Positions 1 to 8,357 are shown, numbered from the stretch's first letter. The stretch: 64,000 nucleotides of DNA from Bryobacteraceae bacterium (GCA_029975915.1 JARKOC010000049.1:3694-67693); one strand, 5' to 3'. Numbers and translations: made by a program. Notes: generated by a model from the letters alone, not told the origin.

Positions 1-2
1 CC

Positions 3-590
3 CCTCTATATATGCGCGAGACCCTAATGTTCCCCTACAGCGCAGGTGTTCTCTTCCAGCAGGCGGCCATCGACCGGCTGGGCAAGCAGGCTTTCGCCGA
101 AGTGATGCGCCGCCCACCAGCCACCGCCAGAGAAGTCCTCCATCCAGAGGTCTGGCTGACCGGCTGGAAACCGGAACCGTCTCCACTCATGAAGTTTCCG
201 GGCCAGGAGGCGTACAAAGTCACCACGGAAGGCGCCGTGGGTGAACTCGACTGGCGGATCCTGTTCGAGCAATACACGGACGCTGATGAAGCTCGTTCGA
301 TCGCTCCTGCCTGGCGCGGCGGCCGGTTTGACTTGCTTGAGACGGCCGGCCGCAACCGGGCAGTCCTGCGGTTTTCCGCCGTCTGGGCCGACGAAGAAAC
401 GTCGAAGCGGTTCATGCGTCTGTACCAGCGTGTCCTGGAAGGAAAACTGGCAGGGCACAGGCCGCTGTCGTCTGATGACAATGAGCTGCGAGGTTCCAGT
501 GCGGAGGGCAGATATGTGATCCGGCGCCAGGGCCGCATTGTTCAGGGGATCGAAGGTCTTGACGAGGACAGCCGGCAAACGAAACCGTGA
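3..590 (+). CDS. C-terminal part of a conserved hypothetical protein
   Basis: The frame is open from the window edge with no stop upstream of the first Met at 12, so this is probably the 3' part of a longer gene. About 195 residues are visible. Near the N-terminal end is the pattern FPYSAGVLFQQA followed by a PP-x-T-x-x-x-L-HP-E element. From memory, this pattern occurs in the C-terminal half of large secreted hypothetical proteins whose missing N-terminal half often carries a zincin-like HExxH; that assignment is inference, since the N-terminus is outside the window. The rest looks like a mixed alpha/beta domain with no catalytic motif I recognise. The thioredoxin-fold genes downstream lie on the same strand. 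Confidence 0.6.
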   Translation, partial: PLYMRETLMFPYSAGVLFQQAAIDRLGKQAFAEVMRRPPATAREVLHPEVWLTGWKPEPSPLMKFPGQEAYKVTTEGAVGELDWRILFEQYTDADEARSIAPAWRGGRFDLLETAGRNRAVLRFSAVWADEETSKRFMRLYQRVLEGKLAGHRPLSSDDNELRGSSAEGRYVIRRQGRIVQGIEGLDEDSRQTKP

Positions 591-631
591 CTGGCGGGCA
601 ATCCGTCCTACGGTATATTGAAAGTGAATCA

Positions 632-1207
632 ATGGAAAATCTGAGCAGAAGAAGCGCCCTTCTTGCGGGTTTTGCAGCCGCCTTGTCCCCACGCCTCCTG
701 CGCGCGGCCAAAGTGCCGCGTCCGGCGCCGGAACTTGTGATCGCCAGGCCCGGCGGTGAGCAAATCCGCTTGAGTCAGTACCGCGGCAAGATTGTAATGC
801 TTGAGTTGCTTCTGACCACGTGTCCGCATTGCCAGCGGTGCGCGCGTACGATTCAGCAGGTGCTGGGCGATTATAAGGCGAAGGGCGTGGAAGCGCTCGG
901 CGCCGCAATCAACGATGAAGCCCGCTTCGACTTGCTTCGATTCGAGATGGCGGCTGGCGCGAAGTTTCCCATGGGCATTGCCGATCGCGACAAGGCCTAT
1001 GCTTTTCTTCAGGCGGAAATGAATGCAGGTCCGGTCTATTTCCCGCAGTTGGCGCTCATCGACCGCCAGGGCATCATTCGCGCTCAATACGATGGCACCG
1101 ACCGGTTTTTTGAGAATGAGGAAACCAATCTGCGAGCGATGCTCGATACCCTGCTGAAAACCAGCGCACCGAGCGCCTCGGCTGGCCCGAAAAGGATGGC
1201 GAAGTGA
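632..1207 (+). CDS. Tat-exported TlpA/redoxin-like thioredoxin-fold protein
   Basis: This 191-residue protein begins with a twin-arginine-like leader (LSRRSALLAGFAAAL). I therefore start it at the ATG at 632 rather than at the upstream in-frame GTG at 587. The mature part is a TlpA/AhpC-TSA-type thioredoxin fold with a CPHC active site in the context TTCPHCQ, about 65 residues in, and the IDRQGIIRAQY strand typical of redoxins. It is predicted to act as a periplasmic thiol-disulfide oxidoreductase; the substrate is unknown. Its stop overlaps the GTG start of the next gene, a paralogue with the same active site, so the two are almost certainly co-transcribed. Confidence 0.85.
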   Translation: MENLSRRSALLAGFAAALSPRLLRAAKVPRPAPELVIARPGGEQIRLSQYRGKIVMLELLLTTCPHCQRCARTIQQVLGDYKAKGVEALGAAINDEARFDLLRFEMAAGAKFPMGIADRDKAYAFLQAEMNAGPVYFPQLALIDRQGIIRAQYDGTDRFFENEETNLRAMLDTLLKTSAPSASAGPKRMAK

Positions 1208-1755
1208 ACCGGAGAACTCTCTTAGCGGCCCCACTGGCGGGCCTGATCCAGCGGGCCCTTGCAGCGCAACTGCCGCGTCCTGCTCCCCCATTGAAGTTCA
1301 TCTCGCATCTAGGCCAGCAGATTGATCTGGCCAGCTACAAAGGCAAAGTGGTTCTTCTCGAATGGCTGATGACGACCTGCCCGCACTGCCAGGAAAGTTC
1401 GTTGCTGCTCAGCAAACTCCAAACCGAGTATGCCGCCAAAGGAGTTCAGGTTCTTGGCGTGGCTATCGACGCCGGCGCGGGCCAGAAGTTGCCGGATTAT
1501 GTTCGAAGGTTTGCCACGACGTTTCCGGTTGGCGTGCTTCCGCACACGGTTGCGACCGATTTCCTCCAGGCCAGCATCATGGCCCCACTCATGATGCCGC
1601 AGATGGTGATCATCGACCGCCAGGGGATCATCCGGGAACAGTATGCCGGCGACGACAAGTGGCATCTGCAAGCGGAAAAGAACCTGCGCGCCTCAATCGC
1701 TAAATACACGGCCCAGAGCGCCGGGGCTCCCGCGAAACGGACCAAGAAGAAGTAG
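1204..1755 (+). CDS. exported TlpA/redoxin-like thioredoxin-fold protein (paralogue of the upstream gene)
   Basis: This 183-residue protein starts at a GTG overlapping the stop of the preceding gene (GTGA). It has a short leader with two arginines (NRRTLLAAPLAGL) and an AxA-type cleavage region. The thioredoxin fold carries TTCPHCQ and the IDRQGIIREQY strand, both nearly identical to the upstream copy, which points to tandem duplication and divergence. The C-terminus is a basic lysine tail. It is likely a periplasmic disulfide reductase acting with its neighbour; whether the pair serves cytochrome maturation, oxidative repair or another pathway cannot be read from the sequence. Confidence 0.85.
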   Translation: MNRRTLLAAPLAGLIQRALAAQLPRPAPPLKFISHLGQQIDLASYKGKVVLLEWLMTTCPHCQESSLLLSKLQTEYAAKGVQVLGVAIDAGAGQKLPDYVRRFATTFPVGVLPHTVATDFLQASIMAPLMMPQMVIIDRQGIIREQYAGDDKWHLQAEKNLRASIAKYTAQSAGAPAKRTKKK

Positions 1756-1792
1756 TAGCCGGTTACAGACGCCGCGGATTCAGCCTGGACAG

Positions 1793-2803
1793 TCAGGAGC
1801 GGCGCATCAATTTCAGGGCCTCGATCGCCGCACCGCGCGCGCCAGCCGTATCTCCGTTGGGCATAATGTGAACCGGGATGTCGGCCTGCTCGGCCCGCTG
1901 CGTGGGCATGCCGGCGTGGATCTCGGCGACAAACCAGTCCTGGAACTCCTTGCCTGTCTCGATCGCCCCGCCTCCGACGATCAACGCGTCAGGATCAAAA
2001 GTATTTACCATCTCATCGAAGAACAGGCCCAGCGCATGCGCCTGCACGCGGAAGATTTCACGGCACATCGGATCGCCGCGTTCGGCCATTCCGCGAACCG
2101 CTTTGGCAGCCTTGTGCATGTCACCGAGTTTGGCCAGCTCGTGACCGGGATACCTAGCGAAGAAGTAGGGCAGGAAAGTTTTCTCAATCGCCGTCAGCGA
2201 GCAGACCGATTCGAGGTCGCCGGTGCGGCCGCAGTTGCAGACCGGCACAAGCCCTTCAATCCCCTGAATGCTCTGGTAGGGGATCAACACGTGGCCCAGT
2301 TCGCCTCCAAATCCCTTGCGTCCCTTCAGGACCATGTCCTCGATAATTACGCCCCCGCCCAGGCCCGTGCCCACGATGGCGGAGATGGAGGTCTTGCCGC
2401 TCGACGCCCCAAAAAGCGCGAAATGCCCCCAAAGCGCTCCGGCATTGCCGTCGTTGAGGTAGGTGACCGGCTTGCCTAGTTTGGCTTCCAGGCCGCCACG
2501 GAGATCGAAATTGGACCAATCCGGGTGAACGAAATTTGTGGAGCCCTTGGCGCTCAGCACGCCCGTGGCACTGGCCGGGCCCGGCGTATCGAGTCCAACC
2601 ACGGCGACGTCTTCGAGTCTCACCCCCGCCTTGTCGACGGCGATTTGCAGCCCGTCGGCGATCTGTTGCAGGCAGATGGCTGGTCCTTCCTTCGACCGCG
2701 CCGGATGCTCGCAAAGGCCCTCGATGAGGAATCTCTCCTCCGCGTCAATCAGCGTGTAATTGACGGCCGTGCCGCCCAGATCGACTCCCGCTACAACTTG
2801 CAC
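1793..2803 (-). CDS. ROK-family sugar kinase
   Basis: This 336-residue protein has ROK/ASKHA hallmarks: the phosphate-1 loop DLGGT near residue 8, the catalytic-region motif YLNDGNAGALWG, the GTGLGGG phosphate-2 motif, and the GELGH zinc-ligand histidine followed by CNCGRTGDLE. In the ROK consensus C-x-C-G-x-x-G-C-x-E the third cysteine is Asp here, so zinc coordination may be altered. The C-terminal GGGAIE and NGDTAGARGAA stretches complete the ATP-binding lobe. It probably phosphorylates glucose or a related hexose/N-acylhexosamine in the cytoplasm; the exact substrate is not decidable. It stands alone, convergent with the thioredoxin-like pair. Confidence 0.88.
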   Translation of the reverse strand: MQVVAGVDLGGTAVNYTLIDAEERFLIEGLCEHPARSKEGPAICLQQIADGLQIAVDKAGVRLEDVAVVGLDTPGPASATGVLSAKGSTNFVHPDWSNFDLRGGLEAKLGKPVTYLNDGNAGALWGHFALFGASSGKTSISAIVGTGLGGGVIIEDMVLKGRKGFGGELGHVLIPYQSIQGIEGLVPVCNCGRTGDLESVCSLTAIEKTFLPYFFARYPGHELAKLGDMHKAAKAVRGMAERGDPMCREIFRVQAHALGLFFDEMVNTFDPDALIVGGGAIETGKEFQDWFVAEIHAGMPTQRAEQADIPVHIMPNGDTAGARGAAIEALKLMRRS

Positions 2804-2883
2804 AGACGTTCTCCTCGCGTCGGAATCACTGCCCTCGAACTTTCCAAGATAGCAGGCGTCGCAGGATGTTGGAGCCCGGATGG

Positions 2884-3609
2884 TCAGATTTCGAGATGTC
2901 CGTTGTAGACCATTGGCTTCAGTGGGAATCGTTTTTGAAACTTGAAGATTTGCATGTCGCCGCCCACTTCCACTTCGCCGTCGCTCACCTTCAGCGGCTC
3001 GCTATCGGAAAACGTCACGAAGATGGTCAGCGTCAGCGCATTCACCTTGGCCTCGGCCTTGATGGGAGTGAGCCGCCGTCCCGAACCCGTCTTTAGGGAG
3101 ATGGCTTGGCGCGCTAGGTCTGCCACGGTCTCGGGCCCCTGATGCGCTACTTCGGCGGGCACGCCGTGAATTTCGAGTACGTAGCCGCCGCCGCGAGCGG
3201 CGATGAGGTCGATTGCTTTGCCCGCGGATAGTTTCTCGTCCCGTTGCCGGTAGAGCGCTTTGGCTTGACGGATAGGCAGTGCGGACGCCCAGCGGATCAG
3301 CAAATCGGCGTCGCTCGGGAACTTGGGCTTCGGAGCCCCGATGCCGCCAAGCGGGCTGCCGCCCTGGATCATGCCCGGCTGCGCCGTTGGCGACCTGTTG
3401 ACGCCAGGCACCTCCATCGGGTTAAACGGCCGCCGCTCCTGCTTGTACCAGTTGAGCTTCACCGTTTCAGGCTTCGCCCAGGGCGAATCGGTCACCAGAT
3501 CGATCACCGCATCGTTAGACCAGTCCGGGAACGGCGCTTTCTTCCAGGCGTCGCCCGCCGCGACGGGGATGGACGCACATAGGCACAGCGACATTGCCAG
3601 TCTCTTCAT
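2884..3609 (-). CDS. secreted hypothetical protein
   Basis: I start this 241-residue protein at the ATG whose product opens with a signal peptide (MKRLAMSLCLCASIPVAAG). The frame stays open 37 codons further upstream, but that extension is arginine-rich and unlikely to be real. The mature protein contains an FPDW...VIDLVTDSPWAKP element near its N-terminus, a pattern I associate with acidobacterial secreted proteins of unknown function, then a proline/glycine-rich linker and a C-terminal beta-rich half. No catalytic motif is evident. It reads in the same direction as the ROK kinase gene and the peroxiredoxin upstream of it. Confidence 0.65.
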   Translation of the reverse strand: MKRLAMSLCLCASIPVAAGDAWKKAPFPDWSNDAVIDLVTDSPWAKPETVKLNWYKQERRPFNPMEVPGVNRSPTAQPGMIQGGSPLGGIGAPKPKFPSDADLLIRWASALPIRQAKALYRQRDEKLSAGKAIDLIAARGGGYVLEIHGVPAEVAHQGPETVADLARQAISLKTGSGRRLTPIKAEAKVNALTLTIFVTFSDSEPLKVSDGEVEVGGDMQIFKFQKRFPLKPMVYNGHLEI

Positions 3610-3756
3610 TGCAGTACCAAAATGAGGACGCGCGTGAGGCACGCCCCGTTTCCAGGGTAGCTTCTCACGCGAACCGTAGTGAAATCGCTCGAAACGCCGC
3701 TTGCCGCTGGCGCGTCTCAAGGCTCGTAACCCAACGTAACGCTCACTTGAACAAAT

Positions 3757-3804
3757 CCGGCCGGGCGCGACAGCTTGAGCCTCCCTTTGGTCGCACCCGG
3801 CCGG
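3757..3804 (-). terminator. long inverted repeat, probable terminator of the peroxiredoxin gene
   Basis: Two 15-nt arms (3757-3771 and 3790-3804) are complementary except for one C-A mismatch, separated by 18 nt. On the minus strand the stem lies 27 nt after the peroxiredoxin stop codon and is followed by ATTTGTT, a weak U-tract, which fits an intrinsic terminator. The loop is long for a terminator, so a protein-binding or dispersed palindromic element is also possible. The surrounding 222 bases (3610-3831) contain nothing else I can support. Confidence 0.5.
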
Positions 3805-3831
3805 AACCGGTTTCAGTACCCGAGCGTCCGG

Positions 3832-4365
3832 CTACTTCTTCTTCACCCGGCTGCATGCCAGCGCCGCGCCGTTGGGATCGAGCGCTGTCTTGCCCTCCTC
3901 GATGTGCTGGATGATGCCCTCTGAATCGATGACAAACGTCGCCCGGTTGGCGATGCCCGACTGCTCGATCAACACTCCATACGCCTTCGACACGGTCCGC
4001 TGGAAATCGCTGCCCAACGGAAACTCGATCTTCAGCACTTCCTTGGCCCAATGCGCCTGCGACGGCGAGTTATCGGTCGAGATCCCGATCACCTGCGCGC
4101 CGGATTCTGTGAATTTGGCGAGACCAGCCTGGTACGCCGTCATCTCCTTCGTTCAACCACCTGTGAAGGCGGCCGGGAAGAAGGCAACCACGACGGTCTG
4201 CTTGCCCTTGTAGTCGGAGAGCTTGAAGTTGCCGCCGGCCGTTGCGCGGACAGTGAAGTCCGGCGCCGGATCGCCAACTTTCAGGTGCGTCTGGGGCGGC
4301 GCGGTTTGAGCCATCAGGGCCGCCGAGGCCAGCCCAAACGCCGCCAGTACAGTCAGGATTCGCAT
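3832..4365 (-). CDS. exported peroxiredoxin with in-frame UGA, predicted selenoprotein
   Basis: Read through one UGA codon (complement 4153-4155, codon 71), this is a complete 177-residue AhpC/TSA-type peroxiredoxin. It has a signal peptide (MRILTVLAAFGLASAALMA), then VGDPAPDF, AFFPAAFTGG, UGA, TKEMTAY, ISTDN and FVIDSEGIIQHI. The UGA falls exactly where the peroxidatic Cys of the P-x-x-x-T-x-x-C motif belongs. The frame is intact on both sides, a GGGAGG ribosome-binding site lies 6 nt before the ATG, and a hairpin meeting the bacterial SECIS model follows the UGA. A cysteine near the C-terminus (ALACSRVKKK) could be the resolving thiol. Selenocysteine peroxiredoxins are an established bacterial family. 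The alternative is a nonsense mutation or a base error. No selA/B/D genes are in the window. Confidence 0.8.
4117..4138 (-). promoter_or_regulatory. bSECIS-like hairpin downstream of the UGA codon
   Basis: Reading the minus strand, the first base of UGA is 1. Bases 18-21 (GGCG) pair with 36-39 (CGCC) and bases 23-26 (ACCA) pair with 30-33 (UGGU), leaving a GGC apical loop at 27-29. The loop therefore starts 23 nt after the UGA and its first base is G. This satisfies the published bacterial SECIS rules as I know them: apical loop roughly 16-37 nt downstream, small loop, a G in its first two positions. All eight pairs are Watson-Crick. It would recruit SelB for selenocysteine insertion. Confidence 0.65.
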
Positions 4366-4445
4366 GAAACCTCCCAGTGGAATTCGTTGCGCGAACGTAA
4401 TGGGAGAATAGCAGGCCCGGAAGCGGCACGGCAAGACTCCAGTGA

Positions 4446-5972
4446 TCACATGTTCGGCCATTGGCCGTGGCTCCAATCCTTCCATCCCCGCAACCAATGG
4501 CCCAGCGCTTCGATGCGCTGCGAAAAGACCGCATCCTCTTTACTCTGCTGACTCACCTCGTTCACCGCCGCCCGCAACGCCTCCAACATCGGACTCGTCT
4601 TCAGCGGCGCCAGGAATTCCAACGCCCGCGCGGCCGTCATCAATTCGATCGCCAAAACCAAACGAACCAGTTTCACCGCCTCGGCCAGTTTCAGCGCCGA
4701 GGTCATGCCCATACTGACGAAGTCTTCCTTGTTGCCGCTGGTGGTGATCGATCCGGTCGATGCCGGCGACGCCAGCACGCGTAGTTCCGCCACTAGCGAT
4801 GCGGCCGTCACCTGCAGCATCATGCAGCCCGATTCCAGCCCCGCGTGCCCGGCCAGGAAAGGCGGCAGCCCTTCGCTGAGCATCGGGTTCACCAGCCGGT
4901 CGATACGCCGCTCGCTGATGCCGGCTAAGGCGGCGAGTGCGACCGCCGTAGAGTCCATCGCCAGCGCCAGATGCTGTCCGTGAAAATTGCCACCCGACAG
5001 GATTTCGACGCCAAAGACCAGCGGGTTGTCGGTGGCTGAATTCAGTTCGATCGAAAAGACGCGGCGCGTCTCGGTTAAGACGTCCCGTACCGCGCCATGC
5101 ACCTGTGGCGCGCAGCGCAGCGAGTAGGCATCCTGGACGTGGCGGCAGGTCCGGTGCGAATCGCGGATCTCGCTGCCTGCGAGCAACCGCTCCATCAACC
5201 TTGCGCTCGCCAGTTGCCCCGGGTGCGGGCGTGCCTCGTGAATCCGCGCATCAAACGCCCGCGGCGTGCCACGCAGTGCGTCGAGTGAAAGTGCGCACGC
5301 CGCATCGGCGATCTCCGCCAGTTCTTCCGCATCGATCAGCGCCAGTCCGCCGCAGCCGAGCATCGCCTGCGTGCCGTTGACCAGCGAGATCCCTTCCTTC
5401 GCCTGGAGTCGGATCGGTTCGATGCCCGCCGCCGCAAGAGCTTCCCCGCCCGTCATGCGCCGCCCATCGAATTCCGCCTCGCCTTCGCCGATCAGCAACA
5501 GCGCCATGTGGGCAAGCGGCGCTAGGTCGCCGGATGCTCCGACGCTGCCGCGCGAAGGCACCACCGGCGTCACGCCCTTGTTCAGCAATGCGCACAAACG
5601 CCGCGCCACCACCGGACGAATCCCTGAAAACCCCTTCGCCAGCACATTCGCCCGAATCAGCATCATCGCCCGGACCACGTCGCGCGGCAACCGATCCCCA
5701 ACGCCAACAGCATGCGACCGCACCACATTCAACTGCAGCTGCTCGATCTCGTCCGCCGCCACCTGCTGATCCGACAGGTACCCGACGCCCGTATTCACCG
5801 CGTACACCGGCGCCTCGCCGGCCGCCATCCGCTCGATGACCTCGCGCGACTTCCGCATCCGGCCAATTGCCTCGGCACCGATCGACGCTTCCCCGCCCTG
5901 CCGCGCCACCGCGTTCACTTGCTCCAGCGTCAGCGACGCGCCATCCAGAACGACTTCCGGCTCCCTCGTCAT
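4446..5972 (-). CDS. hutH: histidine ammonia-lyase
   Basis: This full-length (508-residue) aromatic amino-acid lyase has the self-cyclising Ala-Ser-Gly triad of the MIO cofactor at 146-148 (GSVGASGDLAPLAH). It also has the active-site Tyr in VYAVNTGVG near 57, and conserved NPL, QDAYS and GNFHGQ segments. It deaminates L-histidine to trans-urocanate, the first step of histidine degradation in the cytoplasm. Length matches bacterial HutH (about 510). Urocanase and the other hut genes are not adjacent. It starts 22 nt from the divergent methyltransferase, so the two promoters must overlap. Phenylalanine/tyrosine ammonia-lyase is possible but less likely. Confidence 0.92.
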   Translation of the reverse strand: MTREPEVVLDGASLTLEQVNAVARQGGEASIGAEAIGRMRKSREVIERMAAGEAPVYAVNTGVGYLSDQQVAADEIEQLQLNVVRSHAVGVGDRLPRDVVRAMMLIRANVLAKGFSGIRPVVARRLCALLNKGVTPVVPSRGSVGASGDLAPLAHMALLLIGEGEAEFDGRRMTGGEALAAAGIEPIRLQAKEGISLVNGTQAMLGCGGLALIDAEELAEIADAACALSLDALRGTPRAFDARIHEARPHPGQLASARLMERLLAGSEIRDSHRTCRHVQDAYSLRCAPQVHGAVRDVLTETRRVFSIELNSATDNPLVFGVEILSGGNFHGQHLALAMDSTAVALAALAGISERRIDRLVNPMLSEGLPPFLAGHAGLESGCMMLQVTAASLVAELRVLASPASTGSITTSGNKEDFVSMGMTSALKLAEAVKLVRLVLAIELMTAARALEFLAPLKTSPMLEALRAAVNEVSQQSKEDAVFSQRIEALGHWLRGWKDWSHGQWPNM

Positions 5973-5994
5973 TGCTTCACGATATCCTAGTCAG

Positions 5995-6483
5995 TTGGCG
6001 CAGAACACTCCAGTCCCGGTCATCATACTGCTCGACCACGTCCGCAGCATGTACAACGTCGGCGCATTCTTCCGAACCGCCGACGCGGCAGGACTGGAGC
6101 GCCTCATCCTCTGCGGCATCACCGCCCATCCGCCCCAGCCCGGCGTCGCGAAAACCGCACTTGGAGCCGAGCAGACCGTGCCCTGGGAATACCATGCCGA
6201 TAGCCAGATCCCGCTGCGCATCTGCAGATCCAAGGGTTACCAGCTCGCCGCCATCGAGACCGGCGGCGCCGCCATCGACCTGTTCGACTGGCAGCCCCGC
6301 TGGCCCGTTTGCATCGTCTTCGGAAACGAGGTTGACGGGCTTTCGCCCGGCCTGCTTTCCATCTGCGATGTCCACGTCCGCCTGCCCATGCTCGGCGCCA
6401 AGAATTCGCTCAATGTAGCGACTGCTGGCGGCGTGGTGACCTATGAACTGCTCCGCAAACACCGCCAGGAGTCGTCTCAATGA
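5995..6483 (+). CDS. TrmH/SpoU-family RNA 2'-O-methyltransferase
   Basis: The three SpoU motifs are clear: NVGAFFRTADAAG (motif 1), GNEVDGLS (motif 2) and LGAKNSLNVATAGG (motif 3), which together build the trefoil-knot SAM site. I choose the TTG at 5995, giving 162 residues. The open frame continues upstream to an ATG at 5836, but that stretch overlaps hutH antisense and has low-complexity Ser/Arg composition. It probably methylates a ribose in tRNA or rRNA; the target cannot be told. The stop overlaps the ATG of the next gene (ATGA). Confidence 0.8.
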   Translation: MAQNTPVPVIILLDHVRSMYNVGAFFRTADAAGLERLILCGITAHPPQPGVAKTALGAEQTVPWEYHADSQIPLRICRSKGYQLAAIETGGAAIDLFDWQPRWPVCIVFGNEVDGLSPGLLSICDVHVRLPMLGAKNSLNVATAGGVVTYELLRKHRQESSQ

Positions 6484-7493
6484 AACCCCTCGTTCTCCTC
6501 CCAGTCCTTTCGATGGCTGGCCTTTCCGCTCCTTGCTTCACCCCGAATGACGCCTGCACGGAACGCCTCGCAACCGGCAAGCACCACGTCCGCATCTACC
6601 GCACTCACGCGCTTTCCGGTCCCGCCGAGCCCGCCCTTCACCTGGCCTACATCATGGTCCACGGCATGAACCGGAATGCTGACGATTACTTCGCCTGGAG
6701 TCTCGCCTCCACCGCCGCCGCTGGCCGCCTGGACTCCACCGCCGTCACCTCGATCCATTTCAAAGCCCGCTCCTTGAACGGCGGCGACGCCGTCGCCGAT
6801 GGCGAACTCTACTGGAGCAGCGAAAGCTGGAAATCTGGCGAGACCGCACTCAATGGGACCGAATCCTCCTTCGATGCCATGGACGCCCTCGTCCGCGCCT
6901 TCGCCGACAAGAGCCGTTTCCCGAACATCAAGGAAATTGTCGTGGCAGGACACTCCGCCGGCGGCCAATTTGTTCAGCGCTATGCGGCGGCCAATCGAAT
7001 TGATCCGGTCGCGGGCGTGCAGATCCGTTATGTCGTCGCCAACCCATCCAGCTACGTCTACATGAGCCCCAACAGGCTCCGGGCAGGCGCGACCTGCACC
7101 CAGGCCGACGGTTGCAGCGGACCCTTTGTCCCGTACTTCGACGCCGATAATTGCACCGGGTATAACCGCTACCGCTATGGCCTCGACTCGCTCACCGGGT
7201 ACGCCGCCAAGACCGGCGCCGAGACGATCCGCAAGCAGTTCGCCGCCCGCCGTGTCATCTATCTTGCCGGCGAACTCGACACGAATACCGCCGATCCAAG
7301 CCTTGACAAGTCCTGCCCCGCCCAATCGCAGGGGCCGAACCGCCGCGAACGCGCCGTCACGTTCTGGAATTCGATGCGCTTGCTCTTTGGCGCGCGCCAC
7401 CTGTTCGGCATCGCGCCAGGCTGCGGACACTCCGCCGTCTGCGTCTTCGCCGGACCCGCCGGCGTCAAAGCCGTCTTCGGCCCATATGAGTGA
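6480..7493 (+). CDS. secreted alpha/beta-hydrolase-fold protein
   Basis: This 337-residue protein starts with a hydrophobic leader (MKPLVLLPVLSMAGLSAP). It has the alpha/beta-hydrolase oxyanion strand (VHGMNRN, near residue 60) and a nucleophile elbow GHSAGG with Ser159. A likely catalytic His lies in GCGHSAV near the C-terminus. Several cysteines in the mature part suggest disulfides and an extracytoplasmic site. The substrate is unknown; an esterase or lipase is the natural guess. It overlaps the upstream methylase gene by 4 nt. Confidence 0.75.
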   Translation: MKPLVLLPVLSMAGLSAPCFTPNDACTERLATGKHHVRIYRTHALSGPAEPALHLAYIMVHGMNRNADDYFAWSLASTAAAGRLDSTAVTSIHFKARSLNGGDAVADGELYWSSESWKSGETALNGTESSFDAMDALVRAFADKSRFPNIKEIVVAGHSAGGQFVQRYAAANRIDPVAGVQIRYVVANPSSYVYMSPNRLRAGATCTQADGCSGPFVPYFDADNCTGYNRYRYGLDSLTGYAAKTGAETIRKQFAARRVIYLAGELDTNTADPSLDKSCPAQSQGPNRRERAVTFWNSMRLLFGARHLFGIAPGCGHSAVCVFAGPAGVKAVFGPYE

Positions 7494-7517
7494 GGCTGAA
7501 AGCGGGAGGCAAAAGGC

Positions 7518-8357
7518 GTGGCCCAGAATGACGACAATGGTGAGATCGAGATGATCGCGAAGCAGAGCACCGCCACGCCGGCCCTTGCCAGTCCCACTTG
7601 GTCGGGCGACACTCCCTTCCTGCTTTACCAGATCGTGCTGAAGGACTTTCGCATCCGTTACCGCAACATGTCCCTCGGCATTTTTTGGTCGGTACTCAAT
7701 CCCATGGTCATGATCGTCCTGCTGACCTTCATCTTCACCCAGGTCTTCGTCAGCAACACACCCAACTACCCGATGGTCATCCTTACCGGGCTGATCCCAT
7801 ACAACTTCTTCGCGCTCGCCTGGTCCACTGCCACGACATCATTGATCGACAATTCAACGCTGTTCAAGCGCATTCCCATCCGTGCGGAACTGATCCCCAT
7901 CGGCGTCGTTCTGGCCAATATCATGCACCTGGTCGTGCAACTGGCGCTTCTGGTGGTCATCGGGCTCTTCTATGGCGTGTATCCGAACTGGTACTGGCTT
8001 TGGCTGCCGCTGCTGTGGGGACTGGAGTTGATCTGCATCATGGGCCTTGGCCTGGCCTCGGCGGCGTTACATGTCGTTGTGCGCGATGTGCGCTACGTCG
8101 TCGAAAGCGCCAACACCATTCTGTTCTGGCTCGTTCCCATCTTCTACACCTTTGCGATGGTACCTGACCGTTTCAAGGAACTCTACCAGTTCAACCCTGT
8201 TTCGGCCTTGGTCCTAGCCTCGCGGCTCGTCATTCTCGAACACCGCCACCCGCCGGAAACGTTGCTCTGGAAACTGACGCTGGTTTCGGCCGTCAGTTTC
8301 GTCATCGGCCTGGGCGTATTCAGAAAGCTTCAATCAAGGTTCTACAGCTACCTGTGA
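7518..8357 (+). CDS. ABC-2 polysaccharide/O-antigen export permease (Wzm/TagG-like)
   Basis: This 279-residue membrane protein has about six hydrophobic segments. Its N-terminal cytoplasmic motif FRIRYRNMSLGIFWSVLNP is diagnostic of the ABC-2 polysaccharide exporter subfamily. I start it at a GTG preceded by GGGAGG with 9-nt spacing; an internal ATG at 7551 is possible. Its stop overlaps the start of the ATPase gene (GTGA), so the two form one transporter moving an undecaprenol-linked glycan, most likely O-antigen or another surface polysaccharide, across the inner membrane. Glycosyltransferases near 58-61 kb could supply substrate. Confidence 0.85.
   Translation: MAQNDDNGEIEMIAKQSTATPALASPTWSGDTPFLLYQIVLKDFRIRYRNMSLGIFWSVLNPMVMIVLLTFIFTQVFVSNTPNYPMVILTGLIPYNFFALAWSTATTSLIDNSTLFKRIPIRAELIPIGVVLANIMHLVVQLALLVVIGLFYGVYPNWYWLWLPLLWGLELICIMGLGLASAALHVVVRDVRYVVESANTILFWLVPIFYTFAMVPDRFKELYQFNPVSALVLASRLVILEHRHPPETLLWKLTLVSAVSFVIGLGVFRKLQSRFYSYL

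Noticed and set aside
3757..3804. Inverted repeat as an insertion-sequence end
   Set aside because: There is a single copy with no transposase and no target duplication; its position just after a stop codon fits a terminator better.
3832..4365. Peroxiredoxin gene as two separate genes or a pseudogene
   Set aside because: The only interruption is one TGA at the catalytic Cys codon, both halves stay in frame and conserved, the ribosome-binding site and signal peptide are good, and a SECIS-like hairpin follows. Readthrough as selenocysteine explains this better than decay.
5836..5994. Upstream ATG start for the TrmH-type methylase
   Set aside because: It would overlap hutH by over 130 nt and adds a Ser/Arg-rich stretch unlike the family; the TTG at 5995 gives normal length.
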